Assembly: GCA_025455865.1 (NCBI GenBank)
Contig: JALOLS010000012.1
Location: 1-64,000 of the forward strand
Origin: Thermoleophilia bacterium
Lineage (GTDB): Bacteria > Actinomycetota > Thermoleophilia > Miltoncostaeales > Miltoncostaeaceae
DNA: 64,000 nt
Reading direction: 5' to 3'
The notes beneath the pieces are model-generated. The model saw only the letters and a list, made by a program, of their open reading frames with translations, did not search any database and was not told where the DNA came from. Numbering within the stretch: the stretch's first letter is position 1; every line of letters begins with the position of its first letter. The position numbers and the translations under genes are program-made. Of the stretch, positions 50,772-58,291 are shown in pieces.

Positions 50772-50779
50772 AGACCTCC
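50772..50779 (-). promoter_or_regulatory. terC ribosome-binding site, complementary to riboswitch 3' strand
   Basis: On the mRNA GGAGGUCU (50779 to 50772) contains the Shine-Dalgarno sequence. It is complementary over 8 bp, with one G-U pair, to AGACCUUC (50807 to 50800), which is also the 3' strand of the riboswitch P1 helix. The two pairings exclude each other, a layout expected for ligand-released translation. Confidence 0.6.
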
Positions 50780-50798
50780 GGAGCGGGGGATGTGCGTC

Positions 50799-50889
50799 CG
50801 AAGGTCTCTCCCGCCCCGGGTGGGGGCAGCGCCGCCGGGCCATGGGCCGGAATGACGACGGCGCTCTCAGGCGGGGATACTCCCCCTCG
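50799..50889 (-). ncRNA. yybP-ykoY (manganese) riboswitch upstream of terC
   Basis: The minus-strand leader contains the conserved elements of this class in order. P1 5' strand CGAGGG (50889-50884) runs into GGGGAGTA (50885-50878); GTCGTCATTCC and CCGGCGGCG form the second leg (about 50860-50832); and GAGAGACCTTCGG (about 50810-50798) supplies the P1 3' strand CCTTCG, which pairs perfectly with CGAGGG. The known consensus has GGGGAGUAGC and AGACCUU in the same places; here AGTAT replaces AGTAGC. Position before a terC gene supports the call. Confidence 0.75.
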
Positions 50890-50898
50890 TCCGGCGGG

Positions 50899-50904
50899 AG
50901 TATA
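50899..50904 (-). promoter_or_regulatory. -10 element for the terC leader
   Basis: Minus-strand TATACT places the start of transcription near 50892, directly at the 5' edge of the riboswitch. No convincing -35 is seen. Confidence 0.5.
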
Positions 50905-50933
50905 CCGAGCGGTCTACCTGCGCAGGGCGAACC

Positions 50934-51755
50934 TCAGGCGGTCACGTCCACCGGCGATCCCGGGGGCACCAGGCGCCCGATGGTGCGGGCGGCGGCGTTC
51001 GGCAGGCGCACGCAGCCGTGGCTCACCGCCTGGCCGAGCAGGTCGGGCCGCGAGGTGCCGTGCAGGGCCACCCGTCCCCCGCCGCCGTCGAAGTCCGAGA
51101 GGGTGGTCGAGTGGGCGGTGAGGGTGAGGATGAACGGCCCGTAGAAGCCGCGGGGGTCCGGCTGGGGGATGACCTCCGAGAGCGCGAAGCGCCCCTTGGG
51201 GGTCGGGTTGGCCGCCGTGCCCACGGCGACCGTCCAGGTGCGGACCACGCGGCCGGCCCGCCGCAGCGTGGCCTGGCGCCGGGCGATCGACACCGTGACC
51301 CGCCAGGGCGTCGGGGTGACCTTCACCGCGCTCGCCGGGACCCAGGCGCTCGCCCCGTTCGGCCGGGAGGGAAGCAGCAGGCGGTACCACACCCCGTCAC
51401 GGCGGGTGGCCCGCGCGCCGACCACGAGCAGGTGCTGGGGACCGGCGTCGTGGGGGGCGTAGGGCGAGAGCACGCCACGGCGCGCGGCGCCGCGCAGGGG
51501 CGCCCGGCGCATGGGGACCTGCATGAGCACGCGGGCGGTCCAGGCCAGCGTCGGCGTCGGCGCGGCGGCGATCGCCCGCGGCGCCACCGCGGGGGCGGGC
51601 TTCGGCTTCGGCTTGGGCTTCGGCTTGGGCGTCACCGCGGGCCGGGGCGCGACCGGCGCCGCGCCGTACTGCGGGTCGGCCACGGCGGCCCCGGCCGCCC
51701 CCGGGGCGAGGGCGGCCGCCAGGGCCGCCCCCGCGATGATGGTCGCGGCGCGCAC
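50934..51755 (-). CDS. L,D-transpeptidase (YkuD domain)
   Basis: A 273-residue secreted cell-wall enzyme. A signal peptide (ATIIAGAALAAALAPGAAGA) is followed by a Pro/Lys-repeat linker (KPKPKPKPKPAP), a possible SH3-like segment (VWYRLLLPSRPNGASAWVP), and a YkuD domain ending in HGTSRPDLLGQAVSHGCVRL, with the catalytic Cys and both His residues. It forms 3-3 crosslinks in peptidoglycan or links proteins to it. GTG at 51755 begins 2 nt after the SdrD-B/DUF11 gene stop, so they are co-transcribed. Confidence 0.92.
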   Translation of the reverse strand: MRAATIIAGAALAAALAPGAAGAAVADPQYGAAPVAPRPAVTPKPKPKPKPKPAPAVAPRAIAAAPTPTLAWTARVLMQVPMRRAPLRGAARRGVLSPYAPHDAGPQHLLVVGARATRRDGVWYRLLLPSRPNGASAWVPASAVKVTPTPWRVTVSIARRQATLRRAGRVVRTWTVAVGTAANPTPKGRFALSEVIPQPDPRGFYGPFILTLTAHSTTLSDFDGGGGRVALHGTSRPDLLGQAVSHGCVRLPNAAARTIGRLVPPGSPVDVTA

Positions 51756-51757
51756 GC

Positions 51758-53239
51758 CTACCCGGTCACGCCGCCCACGCGACCCGGGCGCTGCGGGGCG
51801 CGCACGCGCAGGGTGGTGTCGTCGCGCTTCGGGCGCACGCCGGTCGCGGTGACGGTCGCCTCGTTGGTGTAGCGCCCGGCCGGCGCGGTGGGGTCCAGGC
51901 GCAGGCGGAGGGTCAGCACCCGCCGGGCCCCGGGTGCCATCGTCCCCAGCCGCCAGCGCACCACGCCGTTCACGAGCGTCGCCCCCTGGGGCAGCGCGAC
52001 CAGGGTCATGCGCCGCGGGATGGGGTCGGTGACCACCACGTTGCGGGCCGGGCCACGGCCCGTGGAGCGCACGGTGATGCGGTAGGTGATGAGGTCGCCG
52101 CCGCGCGCGGTGGCCGGGCCCCGCTTGTCGATCGCGGTGTCCGGCGGCCCGGTCGCCGCCGGGGTCCGCGGGGTCGCGGTCGGGGTCGACGGCGCCCCCT
52201 GGGGGGTCACCGGCGCCGGCGGGACCAGGCCGAAGTCGTTGTCGGGGTTGGGCGTGTTGGAGACGATCACCCGGCCGCTGATGATCGTGGGGGTGGTCGG
52301 CTCGAGGCCGCCCGGCACGGTCTCGGTGACCGTGTAGGTGCCCGGCATGAGCCCCGGGAAGATGTAGGTGCCGTCGGCGGCGGTGACGGTGGAGCCGCCC
52401 ACCGCCTGGCCCCGCCCGTCGACGCCCGAGAGGGTGACCGTGACCCCCGAGCGGCCGCTCTCGCCGGCGTCGATGCGCCCGTTGCGGTTCGTGTCGATCC
52501 AGACCGTCCCCGAGAGGGGCGCGGGCCTGACGTTGCCGGCCGCGAACTCGGCGGTCGCGCCGTCGGTGACCGTGACCTGCCCGCCGGTCGGCGTGGTGGG
52601 CACCCAGCCGGCCTGGGTCTCCTCGACGACGCCCCAGTTCCCGACCGGGATGCCGGGCACGGTGACGCTGCCGTCCGGGCCGGTGATGTGCTGCGTGACG
52701 CCGCCGCCGAACTCGGCCGGCGCGGTGAGGCTGAAGCGCCAGTTCGCGACGCCGGGCTCACCCTGGTCGCGACGGCCGTTCCCGTTCAGGTCCTCGAACT
52801 TGACCATGCGGGCGTTGCCGAGCAGCGCGGCCACGTTGAAGCCGCGGATGGCGGTCGCCTCGGGATCGACGTCACCGAAGGCCTGGGTGTAGAGGTCCAC
52901 CCTCACCCGGTACCGGCCGGGCACCGCGCCCTGCTGCGGCACGTACTGGCCGCTGTGGAACTGCGCCTCCTGCAACGGGTTGCTGAGGTTCTGGCTGACC
53001 ACCGGGGCGACGTCGGTGCCATCGGGCCCGAGGACGCGAACGGTGTAGCGGATGCCCGGTCCCGTCCAGGTCATGTTGGAGCTGAACTGCATCGCCGCCC
53101 CCGGCTTGACCGCCTGTGGCGGGCTCGGGGTGTTGCTGAGCGAGATGCTCGCCCCGAGGGCTCCGCCGGGCAGCGCGAGGACCAGCCCGACCACACACGC
53201 CATCAGCGCCCTTCGCATCCCGCGACGGGCTGCATCCAT
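51758..53239 (-). CDS. secreted protein with SdrD-B-like and DUF11 domains
   Basis: A 493-residue exported protein. A signal peptide (ALMACVVGLVLALPGGALGA) precedes a beta-rich region; then two SdrD B-like/prealbumin-like repeats each start with a calcium-type motif (FEDLNGNGRRDQGEPGVANW and VWIDTNRNGRIDAGESG). A Thr/Pro linker leads to a C-terminal DUF11 domain (DKRGPATARGGDLITYRITV, then NVVVTDPIP). No sortase motif or C-terminal anchor is seen. Probably a cell-surface or matrix protein. ATG at 53239 has AGGAGG 7 nt upstream. Confidence 0.85.
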   Translation of the reverse strand: MDAARRGMRRALMACVVGLVLALPGGALGASISLSNTPSPPQAVKPGAAMQFSSNMTWTGPGIRYTVRVLGPDGTDVAPVVSQNLSNPLQEAQFHSGQYVPQQGAVPGRYRVRVDLYTQAFGDVDPEATAIRGFNVAALLGNARMVKFEDLNGNGRRDQGEPGVANWRFSLTAPAEFGGGVTQHITGPDGSVTVPGIPVGNWGVVEETQAGWVPTTPTGGQVTVTDGATAEFAAGNVRPAPLSGTVWIDTNRNGRIDAGESGRSGVTVTLSGVDGRGQAVGGSTVTAADGTYIFPGLMPGTYTVTETVPGGLEPTTPTIISGRVIVSNTPNPDNDFGLVPPAPVTPQGAPSTPTATPRTPAATGPPDTAIDKRGPATARGGDLITYRITVRSTGRGPARNVVVTDPIPRRMTLVALPQGATLVNGVVRWRLGTMAPGARRVLTLRLRLDPTAPAGRYTNEATVTATGVRPKRDDTTLRVRAPQRPGRVGGVTG

Positions 53240-53306
53240 CCCGCGACCTCCTGGCTCCATCAGTCCGGGGACGGGTTCGTCGTCCGGTGCCGCCGATCCT
53301 GCCCGA

Positions 53307-53330
53307 GCGGCCGCCGCGCGCGGCGGCCGC
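53307..53330. terminator. 24-bp perfect palindrome between VWA and surface-protein genes
   Basis: GCGGCCGCCGCG (53307-53318) is followed directly by its exact reverse complement (53319-53330). As RNA it can fold into a very stable hairpin in the 115-nt gap after the second VWA gene. No U-tract. Likely a terminator or attenuating hairpin before the SdrD-B gene. Confidence 0.4.
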
Positions 53331-53354
53331 ATGGCAGGTACCGGTGGTTTCTGA

Positions 53355-54332
53355 TCAGCGGGAGCCGAATGCCGCGCGGGCCGCGGGGGACCGCGAGTCG
53401 CGGGCGACGCCCACCAGGACGCCGGCGGCCGCGAGCAGGACCAGGGCGAGCAGCGCGACCCAGGCCGTGAGCTCGGTCAGCTCCCGCACCGGGACGATCG
53501 CCCCGCCGAGGTCCTCGAAGACCCTCACGAGGTCCTCGGTCGAGGTGCTCTGGGTGAACACCCCGCCGGTCTGGGTGGCGAGCGACGCGAGCGTCTCGCG
53601 CGGGCTCGCCTGGTCCGCGCGGCCCGGGTCGTCGCCGAGCAGCACGGTGTAGACCGGCACCTTGACCGCCTTCGCCCGCTCCGCGGCGATGGCGGGATCG
53701 AGCCCGACCGAGTTGGCGCCGTCGGTGAGCAGCAGGATGCGGCCGCGCGCGTCGCGGGCGTCGGCCGGCAGGGGCGGCTCGAGGGCGCCGGCGGCGCGCA
53801 GCCCGCCGATGCCCGCCACCACCGCGTCGCCGATCGCCGTGCCCTCGCGGATCGTGAGGGTGTCGAGCGCGCGCCGGACCTGGTCCCGGTCGGTCACCGC
53901 CGGGACCACCACCCGGGCCCCGTCGGAGAAGTCGATCAGGCCGATGGCCGTCTCGCGCGGCGCCTCGTCCAGGAAGCGGTTGGCCGCCTCCTTGGCCGCC
54001 TCGAGCCGGCTCGGCTGGAGGTCGGTCTTGAGCATCGACTTCGAGGAGTCGATGGCCAGCATCACCGAGCCGCGCTGCTTCTCGGTCGTGTGGTCGAGCG
54101 CCGGACGCGCCATCGCCACGGGCCCGCAGGCGACCGCCACGAGCGCGAGCACCGCGGCGGTGGCCCGGAGCGCCCGGGCCCGGCGGCCCGCGCCCACCGG
54201 CATGACGGCCGGGTCGGCGAAGGCGCTCGCCGCGCGGCGCCGGTCGCGGCCCCAGCGCCAGAGCGCCACGGCCACCACGGGCACCACGAGCAGGGCCCAC
54301 AGCCAGTTGGGGTCGAGGAAGGTCAGGCTCAT
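53355..54332 (-). CDS. VWA-domain membrane protein (BatA/BatB-like), second copy
   Basis: A 325-residue protein with membrane segments near both ends (LWALLVVPVVAVALWRW, and LTAWVALLALVLLAAAGVLV) and a von Willebrand A domain between. The MIDAS motif is MLAIDSSKSMLKTD (DxSxS), with TDRDQ and LLLTDGANSVG as the other metal loops. Such proteins work with MoxR and DUF58 proteins in Bat-type clusters linked to envelope complex assembly. It overlaps the preceding VWA gene by 4 nt. Confidence 0.88.
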   Translation of the reverse strand: MSLTFLDPNWLWALLVVPVVAVALWRWGRDRRRAASAFADPAVMPVGAGRRARALRATAAVLALVAVACGPVAMARPALDHTTEKQRGSVMLAIDSSKSMLKTDLQPSRLEAAKEAANRFLDEAPRETAIGLIDFSDGARVVVPAVTDRDQVRRALDTLTIREGTAIGDAVVAGIGGLRAAGALEPPLPADARDARGRILLLTDGANSVGLDPAIAAERAKAVKVPVYTVLLGDDPGRADQASPRETLASLATQTGGVFTQSTSTEDLVRVFEDLGGAIVPVRELTELTAWVALLALVLLAAAGVLVGVARDSRSPAARAAFGSR

Positions 54333-55261
54333 GGCAGCCTCGGTCCGACGCGCCAGGCGGCGAGGCCGGCGAAGGCGAGCAGGAGGGCGGCGATCCCGGC
54401 CGGCCAGGCGGTCACCTCGTCCTGGATCTCCCGGGTCCCGATGAACGTGCCGAGGTCCTCATAGACCTGCTTGACCGAGCCGGCGTCCTGGCTCTCGAAG
54501 GTGCGCCCGCCCGTGGTCTCGGCCAGGGCGGCCAGGGCCTCGGGGTCGGGCGGCACGCGCCGTCCGTCGGCCAGCACGCCGTCCTGGGTGCCGAGCGCCA
54601 CGGTGAACACCGGCACGCCGAGCTCCTTGGCCCGGCGGGCGGCGTCCTCGGGCAGGGTGCCGACGGTGTTGGCGCCGTCCGACAGCAGCAGGATGCGGGC
54701 GCTGCGGAGCGTCTCGGCGCCGGGCTGGGTGCGCTGGATGGCGTCCAGGGAGGCCATCACGGCGTCGCCGAACGCGGTGGCGCCGTCGGCCACGAGCCCC
54801 TGGAGGGCGCGGTTGAACGCCAGCCGGTCGGTCGTGGGCGGCACCAGCACCGCCGCCTCGCCGCTGAAGGCGACCAGGCCGACCTGGAACTGGCGCGGCA
54901 CGGTGTCGGCGAAGATGCGGGCGGCCTCCTGGGCCGCGGCCAGCCGGTAGGGCTCGACGTCCGACGCGGCCATGGAGCCGGACACGTCGATCGCGAGCAT
55001 GACCGTGGCCTCCTCGCGCGGCACCTGCCGGGTGACCTCCGGACGGGCCAGCGCGAAGGCGAAGCCGACCAGGGCCAGCGCGGCGAGCACGAGGGGGATG
55101 AAGCGCCGCTTGCGCGGTGGCGGGGCGGCCATCGCCACCAGGTCCACGTCGGGGAACGGGACGGCGGCCGCGGGGCGCCGGCGGCGCCACCAGACGTAGG
55201 CCGCGAGCAGGATGAGCACCGCGGGGATCGCGAGCAGGGCGAGGGGGGTGGCGAAGGTCAC
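54329..55261 (-). CDS. VWA-domain membrane protein (BatA-like), first copy
   Basis: A 310-residue protein with the same plan as its neighbour: N-terminal hydrophobic segments (LALLAIPAVLILLAAYVWW and LVLAALALVGFAFALA), a VWA domain with intact MIDAS MLAIDVSGSMAASD and ILLLSDGANTVG, and a C-terminal membrane helix (AGIAALLLAFAGLAAW). The two VWA proteins are probably an ancient duplication. ATG at 55261 overlaps the DUF58 stop by 4 nt. Confidence 0.88.
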   Translation of the reverse strand: MTFATPLALLAIPAVLILLAAYVWWRRRRPAAAVPFPDVDLVAMAAPPPRKRRFIPLVLAALALVGFAFALARPEVTRQVPREEATVMLAIDVSGSMAASDVEPYRLAAAQEAARIFADTVPRQFQVGLVAFSGEAAVLVPPTTDRLAFNRALQGLVADGATAFGDAVMASLDAIQRTQPGAETLRSARILLLSDGANTVGTLPEDAARRAKELGVPVFTVALGTQDGVLADGRRVPPDPEALAALAETTGGRTFESQDAGSVKQVYEDLGTFIGTREIQDEVTAWPAGIAALLLAFAGLAAWRVGPRLP

Positions 55262-56214
55262 CGGCCCACCCCCGCGGCCACGCGCACCCGCCGCACGCCG
55301 CCGAGGGCGTGCGCGAGCGGCAGCAGCCAGTCCTGGTCGGGGCGCACCGTGACCAGCCGGGCCCCGGTGCGGGCCATCATCCCGGCGCGGGCCTCGTCGG
55401 CCGCGCCGACCGCGGAGCGGAAGCGCTCCTGGAAGCGCGGGTCGGAGGTGTCGACCACGACGGTCCGGCCGGTCTCGACGTCGCGCAGGGGCACCGGCCC
55501 GAGGCGCGGGATCTCGCTCTCGCGGCGATCGCGCACCTCCACCGCCACCACCTCGTGGCGACGGCCGAGGCCGCCCAGCGCCCGCTCGAGCCCGGCGCTC
55601 GGGGGGAAGTCGGAGATGACCACGACCATGCCGCGGTGGCGGGCGACGCGGCCGAGCGTCCCGATGGCCTTGGCCAGGTCGGTGCGGCCCGGGGTCTCGG
55701 GGACCTGCACGGCGTCCAGGGCGGCGATCGCGGCGACCAGGCCGCGCCGGTCGCCCCGCGGGGACCGCACCAGGTCGAGGGCGCCGGTGGTCGTCGCGGC
55801 CACGCCCAGCCGGTCGCCGCGGCGCCGGAGCACCAGCCCGAGCGCGGCGACCACCTCGCGGGCGAGGTCGAGCTTGGTCCGCACCGCGGTCCCGTAGGCC
55901 ATCGAGGGCGACATGTCGACCAGGACCCAGGCGGTCAGCACCGGCTCGAGCTCGGGCACGCGGACCATGGGCTCGCCGGTGCGGGCCGACAGCGGCCAGT
56001 CGATCCAGCGCACGTCGTCGCCGGGCTCATACGCCCGGGTGAGCGACTGCTCGCCGCCCGGGCCCGGGCGCCGGCCCCGCCGCTCGCCCTGGAGCAGGCC
56101 GTCGAGCCGCCGCCCGATCCTGAGGTCGACCCGGCGCAGCAGCGCCTCGGCCCGGCGGCCGGTCTCCCGGCCCGGGACGGTGGTGGCGGGGCTAGGCGAC
56201 AGCGCGACCGCCAC
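55258..56214 (-). CDS. DUF58 domain protein
   Basis: A 318-residue DUF58 protein. The family signature is RAYEPGDDVRWIDWPLSARTGEPMVR, followed by a degenerate VWA-like fold (VLVDMSPSMAYGT). DUF58 proteins accompany MoxR ATPases and are thought to be scaffold or substrate proteins. It overlaps the end of the moxR gene by 23 nt. A later start is possible because the first 20 residues are low complexity. Confidence 0.88.
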   Translation of the reverse strand: MAVALSPSPATTVPGRETGRRAEALLRRVDLRIGRRLDGLLQGERRGRRPGPGGEQSLTRAYEPGDDVRWIDWPLSARTGEPMVRVPELEPVLTAWVLVDMSPSMAYGTAVRTKLDLAREVVAALGLVLRRRGDRLGVAATTTGALDLVRSPRGDRRGLVAAIAALDAVQVPETPGRTDLAKAIGTLGRVARHRGMVVVISDFPPSAGLERALGGLGRRHEVVAVEVRDRRESEIPRLGPVPLRDVETGRTVVVDTSDPRFQERFRSAVGAADEARAGMMARTGARLVTVRPDQDWLLPLAHALGGVRRVRVAAGVGR

Positions 56215-57253
56215 CGAGCTCCACCTGGGGCTGGGGGATGGCGTCCAGGATCGCGTCGAGGACCTGGTCGGGGCGCACCTCGGCGGCGAGCGCCTCGTAG
56301 CTCAGCACGATCCGGTGGCGGAGCGCGTCGTGGAAGAGCGAGTGGACGTCCTCGGGCAGCACGTAGGAGCGGCCGCGCAGCACCGCGAGCGCCCGCGAGC
56401 CGCGGATCAGGGTCAGCGACGCGCGCGGCGAGCCGCCGAGCTCCAGGTACGGGGCCAGGTGGCCCAGGTTCTCGCTCCCCGGCTCGCGGGTCGCCGTGAC
56501 CAGGCGGACCGCGTAGGAGCGCACCCGGTGGTCGACGAACACCTGGTCGGCCGCGTCCTGCAGCTCCATGATCTGCTGCGGGTCGAGCAGCTGCCGGGGC
56601 TGGGGCGGGTCGGACGCCATGCGGCGCACGATCTCCTCCTCGTCCTGCTTGGTGGGGTAGCCCACCACCAGCTTGAACGCGAAGCGGTCGAGCTGGGCCT
56701 CGGGCAGGGCGTAGACGCCCTCGCTCTCGATCGGGTTCTGGGTGGCCAGGACGAAGAACGGCCGGGGCACCGGGTGGCTCTCGCCGGCGATGGACGCGTG
56801 GCCCTCGGCCATCACCTCCAGCAGCGCCGACTGCACCTTGGCCGGCGCGCGGTTGATCTCGTCGGCGAGGACGAAGTTGGCGAACACCGGCCCGAGCCGG
56901 GTGGCGAAGCCGCCCTGGCGGTCGAGCACCTGGCCGCCGACCACGTCGCTCGGCACGAGGTCCGGGGTGAACTGCACCCGGCTGAACCTCCCGCCGGCCA
57001 CCCGGGCCACGGTCTCCAGGGTCAGGGTCTTCGCCAGGCCCGGCACGCCCTCGAGCAGCACGTGCCCGCGGGCGAGCAGCGCCACCAGGACGCGGTCGAG
57101 CAGGCGGTCCTGCCCCACGATGACGCGCCGGAGCTCATAGAGCACCGCCTCCAGGCGGTCGCGCGGCGTCGCGCTCGGAGAGGGGACTGGGGTGGGTGTC
57201 TCGTCGGCCATGCGCGCTCCGGGGGTCTCGGGGGTCGTCGCGGCGTCGGCCAT
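56192..57253 (-). CDS. MoxR-family AAA+ ATPase
   Basis: A 353-residue MoxR ATPase. Walker A is GVPGLAKT (residues 69-76), with QFTPDLVPSDVVGG, Walker B FVLADEINRAPAKVQSALLEVM, sensor-1 FFVLATQNPIE and a C-terminal lid with sensor-2 arginine region SPRASLTLIRGSRAL. MoxR proteins act as chaperones that assemble or activate metal- or VWA-containing complexes, matching the DUF58 and VWA genes that follow. ATG at 57253 or, with a better GGAG site, ATG at 57211. Confidence 0.93.
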   Translation of the reverse strand: MADAATTPETPGARMADETPTPVPSPSATPRDRLEAVLYELRRVIVGQDRLLDRVLVALLARGHVLLEGVPGLAKTLTLETVARVAGGRFSRVQFTPDLVPSDVVGGQVLDRQGGFATRLGPVFANFVLADEINRAPAKVQSALLEVMAEGHASIAGESHPVPRPFFVLATQNPIESEGVYALPEAQLDRFAFKLVVGYPTKQDEEEIVRRMASDPPQPRQLLDPQQIMELQDAADQVFVDHRVRSYAVRLVTATREPGSENLGHLAPYLELGGSPRASLTLIRGSRALAVLRGRSYVLPEDVHSLFHDALRHRIVLSYEALAAEVRPDQVLDAILDAIPQPQVELGGGRAVA

Positions 57254-57317
57254 GGAACCGCGGCCACATTGGGGTCAGATGAAGGTCGGGCCAACGGACC
57301 CGATCCTCACAGATCGC

Positions 57318-58268
57318 TTACGGGACGGCGTCGAGCATCGTCCGCACCCGCTCCACCGGGACCGCGAAGCCGATGCCCACGTTCCCCCGGATGGGGCTGT
57401 CGATGGAGGTCGGCACACCCACCAGCCGCCCCCGGAGATCGAACAGTCCGCCGCCGGAGTTGCCCGGGTTGATCGGCGCGTCGGTCTGGATGACCGGCTG
57501 GCCCCGGGACCCCCGGCGGTTGACCGAGCTGACCACGCCCACCGTGACCGTGTTCAGCAGCCCGAACGGGCTCCCGATCGCGAACACCGTGTCGCCGGAG
57601 CGCAGGTTCGCGTCGGGCTCGGGGGCGAGCACGGCCCCCGGGCCGGCGGCGGCGTCGGGCCGCAGGATGGCGAGGTCGCTGCGCGCATCGGCACGGACCA
57701 CCTCCGCGCCGATGCGCCGGCGGTCGGCGGTCACCACCACCACCCGGCGCTCGCCGCTGACCACGTGCTCGTTGGTCACGATGAGCCCGCGCGGCGCGGT
57801 GACCACGCCGCTCCCCTGCCCGCCCGCCACCCGGACCTGCACCACCGAGGGCTCGACGCTCGAGATGGCGTCCTGCAGCGGGAGGCCGGGCTGCGCGGGG
57901 CGGTCCGGGGTGGCCGGCACCCGGGGGGCCGTGGGGTCGTCGTCGAGCACCGTGGCGACCACCGCGCCCGCGGCCCCGCCGGCCACCAGGGCCATGGCCA
58001 CCAGGCCGGCCACCGCGCCCCCGCCGATGCCCCGCCGCCGCCCGCGGCGCGGGATCGCGGGGGCCGGGGGGCCGGCGGCGGGCCGGGGCGGCAGTCCGCG
58101 CGGACCGGGCGGCCGGGGGTCGAGCGGCGGGAGCGCGCCGCCCTCGGTGCGGGGGCGCTCACCCAGGGGCGGAAGGCCTTCCGGGCGCGGGGGGCGCGGC
58201 GAGAGCGGCGGGAGCGTGGGCGCCACGTGCCCTTTGTAGCGCGGCGTGGGTCCGGCTTCCAGCGACAT
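57318..58268 (-). CDS. HtrA-like membrane-anchored serine protease without PDZ domain
   Basis: A 316-residue protein: a Pro-rich cytoplasmic N-terminus (1-75), one membrane helix (about 82-106) and a trypsin-like domain with the triad H168 (VTNEHVV), D198 (RSDLAIL) and S271 (NPGNSGGG). The chain ends directly after the protease domain, so the PDZ domain of typical HtrA/DegP is missing. It probably degrades or senses misfolded envelope proteins. ATG at 58268 has no ribosome site; a GTG at 58226 with AAGGG upstream would shorten the protein by 14 residues. Confidence 0.9.
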   Translation of the reverse strand: MSLEAGPTPRYKGHVAPTLPPLSPRPPRPEGLPPLGERPRTEGGALPPLDPRPPGPRGLPPRPAAGPPAPAIPRRGRRRGIGGGAVAGLVAMALVAGGAAGAVVATVLDDDPTAPRVPATPDRPAQPGLPLQDAISSVEPSVVQVRVAGGQGSGVVTAPRGLIVTNEHVVSGERRVVVVTADRRRIGAEVVRADARSDLAILRPDAAAGPGAVLAPEPDANLRSGDTVFAIGSPFGLLNTVTVGVVSSVNRRGSRGQPVIQTDAPINPGNSGGGLFDLRGRLVGVPTSIDSPIRGNVGIGFAVPVERVRTMLDAVP

Positions 58269-58291
58269 GGAGCGGTGTGCCGGTCAGCCGG

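Noticed and set aside
53307-53330. Attachment site or integrase target
   Set aside because: A GC-only palindrome in an intergenic gap with no integrase, tRNA gene or flanking duplication; a hairpin is the simpler reading.
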